A DNA stretch of 64,000 bases from contig NZ_QNUE01000002.1 in the NCBI RefSeq assembly GCF_003385595.1, positions 248,001-312,000 on the forward strand, written 5' to 3'. Position numbers and translations under genes: made by a program. Position 1 is the first letter of the stretch, and the number at the start of each line of letters is the position of its first letter. Source of the stretch: Chryseobacterium flavum. GTDB taxonomy: Bacteria; Bacteroidota; Bacteroidia; Flavobacteriales; Weeksellaceae. A model generated the notes under the pieces. It had not been told where the DNA came from, made no database searches, and saw only the letters and a list, made by a program, of their open reading frames with translations. Shown piece after piece: positions 52,609 to 59,378 of the stretch.

Positions 52609-53496
52609 ATGAGAAAAATTAACACATCTTTGATGTTGCTTATTGTTAATTTAGCTTTTTCACAAGTTGGAATTTCAAAAAACCAGACCGTTGAAATTCA
52701 TAACAGAGCTATTTTACAGGCGGATGGTAAATTTGAAGGGAAAAGTATGGGGATGCTGCTTCCCGAAGTATCCTCTGCAGATCATCTTCCTCTTTATAAT
52801 CCTCCTGCTGCCGACGCAAATATGACGGGAATGCTGATGTTCGAAAAAACACATTCTACCTTTTACTCTTATGACGGAACAAAGTGGAATCATCAACCCG
52901 AAGCTTCAGATTTTAAGCTTAATCAATCAAGATTTCTCTCGACTTCAAACGAAGAAACAAGTGTAGTATGTGTACTGCTGGGATGCGGACGCCATGTAGG
53001 ACTTGGCTTCAGCGCTCCTGTAGATGGTATTCTGTCTTATAATAATCTTAATATTACAAGAGAGGCAGCCATAGTTCCCGGAGGTGGTCTGTATGGAAAT
53101 AAAAGCTTTGATAACGCAAAATTTATCATCAATGAACCGGGCGTTTATGACATTTACTTAAATGTACCTTCTAAAACAGGAGGTGCTGTTTCTTTAACAA
53201 GCGGACCTCAATACCAGCTAAGAGCATATCTGAAACAAAGTGACGGAAGTTACAGCGAAGCCAAACTCACTACTTTTTTTCCTGATTATTATGGGATTCT
53301 GGGAATCGGGGGAGATACTAACACCGCAGCATTTACTACAACCAGAATACGCTTAAACCCAGGGGACTATATTGTTTCCAGAATACATTCTCCCCTTGCC
53401 ACGGTTTCTGTAGTAGTTACACTCACCGCAGCAACAGGAACCAATATCGCCAAATACTATCCAAGAGAAATAATTTTTACCAAAGTAAGTGATTAA
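52609..53496 (+). CDS. Secreted surface protein with fibre-type tag and jelly-roll-like body (1 of 3)
   Basis: 295 residues. The signal peptide ends at LAFSQ, followed by VGISKNQTVEIHNRAILQADGKFEGKSM, MLLPEVSSADHLPLYN, MTGMLMFE and FYSYDGTKWNHQ. The last pieces match the N-terminal tag of the 34.6-36.4 kb protein and of the next two genes. Residues about 120-290 resemble a C1q/TNF-like jelly roll: ILSYNNLNITREAAIV, FIINEPGVYDIYLNVPSK, LRAYLKQSDGSYSEA, RIRLNPGDYIVSRIH. Such domains usually form trimers. Adhesion or surface assembly is inferred. The next gene starts 1 bp after the stop. Confidence 0.75.
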   Translation: MRKINTSLMLLIVNLAFSQVGISKNQTVEIHNRAILQADGKFEGKSMGMLLPEVSSADHLPLYNPPAADANMTGMLMFEKTHSTFYSYDGTKWNHQPEASDFKLNQSRFLSTSNEETSVVCVLLGCGRHVGLGFSAPVDGILSYNNLNITREAAIVPGGGLYGNKSFDNAKFIINEPGVYDIYLNVPSKTGGAVSLTSGPQYQLRAYLKQSDGSYSEAKLTTFFPDYYGILGIGGDTNTAAFTTTRIRLNPGDYIVSRIHSPLATVSVVVTLTAATGTNIAKYYPREIIFTKVSD

Positions 53497-53497
53497 A

Positions 53498-54337
53498 ATG
53501 ATAAAAAAATACATTACCCTATCCATCTTTATTTTAACAGCTCTATCAGGTCGGGGTTACACCCAGGTAAAAATCGGAAACAGGCCTGACATTATCCATC
53601 CGCGAGCTATCTTACAGGTAGAACATCATACAAAAGGGATCATGCTTCCTGTTGTGGAAAATCACACAGAACTTCCCAATTATAATGCCTCAGAATCTGA
53701 TTTGTATGAAAACAGGAATGAAGACAACGGCCTGGTATTTTACAACAAGGAAATAAAAGATGTGGTAAAATATGACGGGTACCGATGGATGCCTGCAACA
53801 GAAAAAAGCCTTAAGAATTATACCAATGTGAGTATTCTGGGATCCAATGCTTCTGATCAGGTAGTTGCCAATGTATTAGGCATTACAGGCCGCCCTACCC
53901 TACAGTTTAATATATTGAATGATATGGACAGGAATAATATAAATAACCTGGGCTTAATCATCAATCCAAGCGGAGAAATTACAATTCCTTCAGACGGCTT
54001 TTACCGGATAAACCCTTCTGTCAAAACAAGCAGCGCCGGAGGTCTGTCTGTAGGAAATGCTGCTACCATTATATCATTACAGGCTCTTTATACCAATGCT
54101 TCCGGAGATGGATGGCAAAAGATCCATGAAAATAGCTTCCTGTTATACGGATTGGTCGTAACGGCGGGAAGTTCCAATTCCATTAACAGCTTTTCGATTA
54201 CAAAATATTTTCACGCTGGTGACCAAATCCGCTTAAGGGCTGGTATACAGGCCGACACCGGATTAAATCTCGGAACAGGGGTAACTTTTAAAATGAGTGA
54301 TAAAGACACTTTTTTATATATAGAAAAATTAAAATAA
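53498..54337 (+). CDS. Secreted surface protein with fibre-type tag and jelly-roll-like body (2 of 3)
   Basis: 279 residues. Signal peptide to GYTQ, then VKIGNRPDIIHPRAILQVEHHTKGIMLPVVENHTELPNYN (as consecutive pieces), NGLVFYNKEIKDVVKYDGYRWMP, and a body with ITIPSDGFYRINPSVKTSS, ALYTNASGDGWQKIHENSFLL and FHAGDQIRLRAGIQ, again with the strand order of a C1q/TNF-like domain. An in-frame GTG at 53489 overlaps the previous stop; the ATG at 53498 is preferred. Paralogous in layout to its neighbours and surely in one transcript with them. Confidence 0.75.
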   Translation: MIKKYITLSIFILTALSGRGYTQVKIGNRPDIIHPRAILQVEHHTKGIMLPVVENHTELPNYNASESDLYENRNEDNGLVFYNKEIKDVVKYDGYRWMPATEKSLKNYTNVSILGSNASDQVVANVLGITGRPTLQFNILNDMDRNNINNLGLIINPSGEITIPSDGFYRINPSVKTSSAGGLSVGNAATIISLQALYTNASGDGWQKIHENSFLLYGLVVTAGSSNSINSFSITKYFHAGDQIRLRAGIQADTGLNLGTGVTFKMSDKDTFLYIEKLK

Positions 54338-54338
54338 C

Positions 54339-55166
54339 ATGAAACAGAAAATATATACCATCCTCCTCTTATTAACTGTAAAGCTGTTTTTTTCCCAGGT
54401 TATAGTAGGAAGTTCTCTAAATCCAAGTTCACGTTCAATATTCAGTGTTGTCAATCAGGAAGACAATTCTGAACGGTCAAAAGGAATGATGATTCCGACT
54501 GTTGATAATGAAGCATTATTACCTTTATACAATATCAGCCAGGCTGACCATTTCGATGATGATTCAACAATGCAGGGAATGATCATGTATCAAAAAGATA
54601 TACGAAGAGTGGTAGTGTATGATGGTGAAAAATGGAAACCAACCTTTTATGAAAGCGGAGGAAGAACTACCCGGGCAAGCATGAATCCTGCAACAGCAGA
54701 AGGTGATTATCCAACTGTAGGATGTGTTCTCATAGGATGTGGAGAAAAAGATGTTCCTTTTGGTTTTTTCAACAGCAATCTGGATAGCGACAAATTGGGT
54801 ATTATCAATCCTCAGGGAACTGTCAACAGCAATTTCAATAATTTTACTTTTAAAGAATCAGGTTTTTATAAAATTCTGATCAGCTTAAAAGTAAAAACCT
54901 CCGGTTTACATGTAAGTCCGCCCGTCATTTCTTTCAGAGCTTTAAAAAATGGAAATATACTGGCCCGAAACGATGTATCCCTGAATGAAGCAATATTAAT
55001 TACAGCCGGTGCAAACAGAGTGGGAACAATGGAATTTTTAGCTATGTTCGACAAAGGGGATCAACTAAAAGTACAGGTTTCCGGAGGAGTTTCTATCCTC
55101 ACTGTAGCTGACGTTTACAAAATTGTCCCTACAGACGGAACTTTTATAAGTATTGAAAAGTTATAA
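54339..55166 (+). CDS. Secreted surface protein with fibre-type tag and jelly-roll-like body (3 of 3)
   Basis: 275 residues. Signal peptide to LFFSQ, then VIVGSSLNPSSRSIFSVV, SKGMMIPTVDNEALLPLYN, QGMIMYQKDIRRVVVYDGEKWKPTF, and a body with NNFTFKESGFYKILISLKVKTSG, VISFRALKNGNILARND and EFLAMFDKGDQLKVQVSGG. It shares VGCVLIGCGEKDVPFGF with gene 1 (VVCVLLGCGRHVGLGF), so genes 1 and 3 are closer to each other in that stretch. Ends the operon at a strong terminator. Confidence 0.75.
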   Translation: MKQKIYTILLLLTVKLFFSQVIVGSSLNPSSRSIFSVVNQEDNSERSKGMMIPTVDNEALLPLYNISQADHFDDDSTMQGMIMYQKDIRRVVVYDGEKWKPTFYESGGRTTRASMNPATAEGDYPTVGCVLIGCGEKDVPFGFFNSNLDSDKLGIINPQGTVNSNFNNFTFKESGFYKILISLKVKTSGLHVSPPVISFRALKNGNILARNDVSLNEAILITAGANRVGTMEFLAMFDKGDQLKVQVSGGVSILTVADVYKIVPTDGTFISIEKL

Positions 55167-55170
55167 TTAT

Positions 55171-55212
55171 ATAAAAACAGGATGTTTCGGGTGAAGCATC
55201 CTGTTTTTATAT
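55171..55212. terminator. Bidirectional terminator after the surface-protein operon
   Basis: ATAAAAACAGGATG and CATCCTGTTTTTAT pair perfectly; the inner TTTC/GAAG extends the stem to 18 bp around a GGGT tetraloop. It also serves the convergent SRPBCC gene. Confidence 0.88.
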
Positions 55213-55242
55213 ACATTAATTCAGTTTACAATTAGGCTTGAA

Positions 55243-55728
55243 TTATCTTATGATTTCTTCAAGTTGATTCAATCCCATTTTAAGCCCCTCTTCAAATCCC
55301 ATTTCCAGCATCTTTTTCATTACTTCCTGAGACTGGTAATGTATGTTAACCGTTATTTTTGTTCCGTCTTCTACTCCGGTAAAACCAATCAGCCATTTTG
55401 AGCCTGGCAATTCTATGTCGACGTTTCCTCTTTCATCGCAGAATGCACTAGTCCAATCAATACTTCTATGCTGCATGATTTCACCATATTTAGATTGGGA
55501 GTATATCTTTTCTCCTTCAGGTCCTACCATTGCATATAACCAGACTCCTCCTTCTCTGAACTCCTGCTTGATCGTTTTACAGTTCCAAGGTTTTGGCCCC
55601 CACCATTGATCCAGCAATTCATACCGGGTAAAATAATCCCATATTTTTGAAACATCAGCATCATAAATTTTCATAACATAAGCACTATTTGAATCAAAAT
55701 CCTTGTTGAAAATAATATCAGATTCCAT
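55243..55728 (-). CDS. SRPBCC (AHSA1/START-like) domain protein
   Basis: 161 residues with the SRPBCC fold: MKIYDADVSKIWDYFTRYELLDQWWGPKPWNCKT, EFREGGVWLYAMVGPEGEK, YGEIMQHRSIDW, WLIGFTGVEDGTKITVNIHY and a long C-terminal helix. It matches the activator of Hsp90 ATPase (AHSA1)-like group, widespread in bacteria without a defined role. It is monocistronic. Confidence 0.88.
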   Translation of the reverse strand: MESDIIFNKDFDSNSAYVMKIYDADVSKIWDYFTRYELLDQWWGPKPWNCKTIKQEFREGGVWLYAMVGPEGEKIYSQSKYGEIMQHRSIDWTSAFCDERGNVDIELPGSKWLIGFTGVEDGTKITVNIHYQSQEVMKKMLEMGFEEGLKMGLNQLEEIIR

Positions 55729-55929
55729 AACTTCTTATTTTAAATAAAGTTAAATATTTATTTTATTAATCACAGTTTTCATATAACAAGTAACCTTCAA
55801 TTCATAAATAATTGTTAAAAAACACTCTTTTAAGAAAAAAAACACATTTTTTTGGCTCGTTTTTTGTTTAGCTTGTCTTAAAACAATTAATTTTAACATT
55901 CATTTTTTTAAAATATATACAATATAATA

Positions 55930-57468
55930 ATGAATAATAAGTTCATCCCAATAATTTCGGTGTTTATGACAGTTTCGCTGATTGTCTTTGTTACACTCCA
56001 ATTTTATTGGTTGAAAGGCTATTACGGTGCTTTAGAGCAGGACTTTTCGAATAAGGTGTACTCAGCGCTGGAAAATACTTCAAAGAGTATTGAGGAAATT
56101 GAAGCCGACAAATATCTGAATAAAGATAACAGAAATACGATTCTTGCCAACAACAGCCAGCCCTCTTTAACAACCATCCAGCAGGTAGAAGATTCAGGTA
56201 CTCAAAGGCAAATCATTTACTCTAAAAATATTATATCCAATACACAGTTACCTATTTCTCAAAAAGGGGATTCCGTAAAGCTAACGACTCTCTATACTGA
56301 TGAAGCGGCCTATAAAATCAAAAAAGACACAACCAACCGCGAGCTGCTTACCGCAGACCTTAATACAGATATTGAAAACGGAGACTATGCCATTAAGGAA
56401 TTTGTAAAAGTTTACGGAAACAATCTGCCGATTGCTAAAAGAGTGGATCCGGCTGTACTTGATTCAGTGATCGCTAAAGAATTGAAAATAAGAGGTATTA
56501 CTGCTAAATTCGGATACGGAATAACAGATAAAGATAATAAACTTACCAGTGTAGCCAATAAAGTATATAAAGAAAAAAAAGACAGCAACACCTACAGCTT
56601 TCCTCTTTTTACTGATAAAAAAGACCGGGTCTTATATAATCTTGCCCTGGTTTTTCCTAAAAAAGAATATTCGCTGGCGATGAACAACTGGCCTATGTTA
56701 TTGGGAACTTTTCTTTCTTTGCTTACTATTCTGGGAATTTATATTATTTCTATCAATTATATGATGAGACAGAAAAAACTGGCTGAAGTAAAAACGGACT
56801 TTATCAATAATATGTCTCATGAATTTAAAACGCCGCTGGCTACAATTTCTGTAGCCACAGATTCTTTGGCTAATGATAAGATTGCAACAAATCCTGATAA
56901 AGTAAAATATTATTCAGAACTGATCAAACAGGAGAACCTCAGAATGAAAAAACAGGTGGAGAATGTACTTAATATGTCGAAACTTGAAAGAAATGAAGTT
57001 AATTTGTTCCTGAAAGAAACCAATGTAAGAGAACTGATTAAGAAGACTACAGAATCTTTCAATCTGATCGTAGAACAGAGAAACGGGTCACTTACCCAGA
57101 AGTTCAATGCTACTCAATATACTTTTAAAATAGATGAATTCCACATTTCCAATATGCTGGTTAACTTGTTGGATAATGCTAATAAATATTCTCCGGAAGC
57201 ACCGGAAATCCATGTGGAAACTAGAAACGAAGGGCATTGGTATGTTATTGAAGTTTCAGATAAAGGAATGGGAATGGAAACCCAGAACAAAACAAAAATT
57301 TTCGAGAAATTCTTCAGAGAAGAAACCGGAAATATTCACAACGTGAAAGGACAGGGTTTAGGGCTTTCTTATGTTAAAAAAATTGTAGAACTGCATAAAG
57401 GACAGATTTTGGTAGACTCCCATAAAGGCAAAGGAAGTACGTTTACAATAAAACTTCCGATGGGATAA
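55930..57468 (+). CDS. Sensor histidine kinase
   Basis: 512 residues. Two membrane helices (about 7-25 and 255-277) enclose a periplasmic sensor of roughly 230 residues with no recognised fold. Then HisKA with the phosphorylated H297 in NNMSHEFKTPLATIS, and the HATPase domain with N box NLLDNANKYSPEA, GKGMGM-like G box (VSDKGMGM) and GQGLGLSYVKKI. It phosphorylates the response regulator encoded 87 bp downstream. The signal is not known; the metal-handling genes that follow make an envelope or metal cue worth testing. Confidence 0.94.
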   Translation: MNNKFIPIISVFMTVSLIVFVTLQFYWLKGYYGALEQDFSNKVYSALENTSKSIEEIEADKYLNKDNRNTILANNSQPSLTTIQQVEDSGTQRQIIYSKNIISNTQLPISQKGDSVKLTTLYTDEAAYKIKKDTTNRELLTADLNTDIENGDYAIKEFVKVYGNNLPIAKRVDPAVLDSVIAKELKIRGITAKFGYGITDKDNKLTSVANKVYKEKKDSNTYSFPLFTDKKDRVLYNLALVFPKKEYSLAMNNWPMLLGTFLSLLTILGIYIISINYMMRQKKLAEVKTDFINNMSHEFKTPLATISVATDSLANDKIATNPDKVKYYSELIKQENLRMKKQVENVLNMSKLERNEVNLFLKETNVRELIKKTTESFNLIVEQRNGSLTQKFNATQYTFKIDEFHISNMLVNLLDNANKYSPEAPEIHVETRNEGHWYVIEVSDKGMGMETQNKTKIFEKFFREETGNIHNVKGQGLGLSYVKKIVELHKGQILVDSHKGKGSTFTIKLPMG

Positions 57469-57555
57469 AAAATAACGTAACAAATCAAATACAAAATATA
57501 GAAGAAAAGAGTGAGAACGTTCATTCTTAATTGTTAATTATTAATTAGTAAAATT

Positions 57556-58242
57556 ATGAGCAACAGAATATTATTAGTAGAGGACGATCAGAGTTTCGGA
57601 GCGGTGCTTAAAGATTATTTAACAATCAATAATTTTGAAGTTACCCTTGCAACAGACGGCGAGCAGGGACTTAAAGAATTTACAGAAAATGAATTCGACA
57701 TCTGTATATTTGATGTCATGATGCCTAAAAAGGATGGGTTTTCATTAGCAGAAGATGTAAAAAAGATAGATAAAAATACGCCAATTATTTTCCTTACGGC
57801 AAGAAATATGAGAGAAGATATCCTGAAAGGATATCAACTGGGAGCTGATGACTATATCACAAAACCTTTTGATACTGAACTTCTTTTATACAAGATTAAA
57901 GCAATTCTTCAGCGGAGTTCTACTCTTGAAAACGAAGAGCAGGAACAGTTTAAGATCAGCAATATTTTCTTTGACTCCATGCTAAGACAACTAAAAGTAG
58001 GGGATAAAGAATATAAACTTTCCCCGAAAGAAAATGAATTGCTGAAACTTCTTTGTATCCACAGGAATGATTTTATGCCAAGAGATCTTGCTTTAAGAAA
58101 GATCTGGAAAAAGGAAAACTACTTTACAGCCAGAAGTATGGATGTTTATATAGCCAAACTTCGTAAATTATTAAAAGACGATGAAGGATTGGAAATTATC
58201 AATGTCCACGGAGAAGGATTCAGACTATTAGTGAAAAATTAA
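57556..58242 (+). CDS. OmpR-family response regulator
   Basis: 228 residues. The receiver domain has acidic pocket LVEDDQSFG, phospho-acceptor D53 in IFDVMMPKKDGF, LTARNM and the KPFD switch lysine. A C-terminal winged-helix domain (YKLSPKENELLKLLCIHRND, YFTARSMDVYIAKLRKLL, VHGEGFRLLV) binds DNA. It is the partner of the upstream kinase. Confidence 0.95.
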   Translation: MSNRILLVEDDQSFGAVLKDYLTINNFEVTLATDGEQGLKEFTENEFDICIFDVMMPKKDGFSLAEDVKKIDKNTPIIFLTARNMREDILKGYQLGADDYITKPFDTELLLYKIKAILQRSSTLENEEQEQFKISNIFFDSMLRQLKVGDKEYKLSPKENELLKLLCIHRNDFMPRDLALRKIWKKENYFTARSMDVYIAKLRKLLKDDEGLEIINVHGEGFRLLVKN

Positions 58243-58296
58243 TCCTAAAAATACAATATCCATATAAAATTAGCAAAACAATTCAAAATGTTTTGT

Positions 58297-58304
58297 TAAT
58301 TTTG
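58297..58304 (+). promoter_or_regulatory. -7 box (TAATTTTG) for the His/Cys-repeat lipoprotein
   Basis: Exact TAnnTTTG match 16 nt before ATG 58321, indicating separate transcription from the kinase/regulator pair. Confidence 0.4.
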
Positions 58305-58320
58305 TTTTATACCAGAGGAT

Positions 58321-58932
58321 ATGAAGAATACATTTTTAGGTTTAATAACCGTATCAGTACTTATTGTTTCCTGTAAAAAGGATGAAAGGGCAACGTATAT
58401 AAAAGAAGCGGGCACCCAGCCTGAAATTGCATTGAATACTCCAAAGGTATCATTAATGGATCAGGCAGGAATACAATCTAATCCTTCGCCTGCCCCTATC
58501 GCTGCTGCACCGGGAACGAATCCTCCTCATGGACAACCCGGGCACCGCTGTGATATTCCTGTAGGACAACCTCTAAACAGCAGCCCGGCACCGGTAACAC
58601 AAAATATAACAACAGGAGGAAAAAGTACTGTCAATATTGATCCCAATGCTGTTTCTCCCGGAAAGATTGCAATTGATAATAATGGAAAGCAAGTAAAGAC
58701 AGCTCCCGGAATGAACCCTCCACACGGCCAGCCTGGCCATCGGTGTGATATTCCCGTGGGGCAACCATTAAACAGTAAGCCTGCTCCGGCACCTCAGCCT
58801 CAAAATACGGCACAGACTATTCCGGCTCCGGCGTCTCAGAATCTCGCAATGGGAGAAAAACCAAATGTAAACCCTGCGCATGGTGAACCCTGGCATAACT
58901 GTGCTATAAAAGTTGGTGATCCTTTGCCATAA
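58321..58932 (+). CDS. Lipoprotein with three HGxPxHxC repeats, probable metal binding
   Basis: 203 residues. The lipoprotein signal ends at LIVSC and the mature end CKKDE resembles surface-export signals. The rest is Pro/Ala/Asn-rich linker with three copies of a 20-residue motif: NPPHGQPGHRCDIPVGQPLN at about residues 66-85 and again about 130-149, and NPAHGEPWHNCAIKVGDPLP at the C-terminus. The invariant His, His and Cys in HG(Q/E)Px HxC could bind copper or zinc. The two full DNA copies differ at silent sites, so the motif is under selection. No enzyme domain. Followed by a Cys-rich protein and an HMA-TonB receptor. Confidence 0.78.
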   Translation: MKNTFLGLITVSVLIVSCKKDERATYIKEAGTQPEIALNTPKVSLMDQAGIQSNPSPAPIAAAPGTNPPHGQPGHRCDIPVGQPLNSSPAPVTQNITTGGKSTVNIDPNAVSPGKIAIDNNGKQVKTAPGMNPPHGQPGHRCDIPVGQPLNSKPAPAPQPQNTAQTIPAPASQNLAMGEKPNVNPAHGEPWHNCAIKVGDPLP

Positions 58933-58938
58933 ATTTTG

Positions 58939-58946
58939 TATTTTTG
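58939..58946 (+). promoter_or_regulatory. -7 box (TATTTTTG) directly before the HYC_CC_PP-like gene
   Basis: Exact TAnnTTTG match ending 5 nt before ATG 58952, giving a nearly leaderless message; it overlaps the 3' flank of the lipoprotein gene. Confidence 0.45.
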
Positions 58947-58951
58947 CAGAT

Positions 58952-59311
58952 ATGAAGCTGTTTCACCTATTTGCAATAGTTTTTTGTTTAGGAATTTTTT
59001 TAGTTCCTAAGGATAGCTTCTATGCCCAGACCATGCAGGAAACCTGCTGCAAGGCAGAATCTAAAAGTAGTAGTTGTTGTAATCACCGCTCCACTGAGAA
59101 GAACAGCAAAGATCATAAAAATAAATCGTGTAATGATGATTGTTGTTCATCATGTATTGCATGCTATACTTTTATAGAAACTCCGTTTTCAAAAAATTTA
59201 CGATTGGAACTATCTTACTATAAAGCGAACAAGAATTCCCAGTTTCAATATTCAGCCCCATATCTGTCTGACCGTTTAAAAGAAATCTGGCAGCCGCCTA
59301 AAATAGGTTAA
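58952..59311 (+). CDS. Small cysteine-rich secreted protein (HYC_CC_PP-like family)
   Basis: 119 residues. Signal peptide MKLFHLFAIVFCLGIFLV...FYAQ, then a cysteine-rich part with TCCKAES, SSCCNHRS and CNDDCCSSCIACYTF, and a conserved end SAPYLSDRLKEIWQPPKIG. It resembles the small Bacteroidota family called HYC_CC_PP, usually found beside TonB receptors. The Cys/His pairs could bind metal ions in the periplasm. A frame open 13 codons further upstream exists, but the -7 box at 58939 makes ATG 58952 the start. The next gene is the HMA-TonB receptor. Confidence 0.72.
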   Translation: MKLFHLFAIVFCLGIFLVPKDSFYAQTMQETCCKAESKSSSCCNHRSTEKNSKDHKNKSCNDDCCSSCIACYTFIETPFSKNLRLELSYYKANKNSQFQYSAPYLSDRLKEIWQPPKIG

Positions 59312-59324
59312 TTAAGCCTCTCTT

Positions 59325-59356
59325 GTTCATTAGCAATTTAATGAACCGTTTTTTAA
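59325..59356 (+). terminator. AT-rich hairpin between the Cys-rich gene and the HMA-TonB receptor
   Basis: GTTCATTA and TAATGAAC (8 bp) with loop GCAATT, followed by CGTTTTTTAATT. It may be a partial terminator or attenuator inside the metal operon. Confidence 0.45.
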
Positions 59357-59378
59357 TTAATCTAAACTTTTAAACAAA

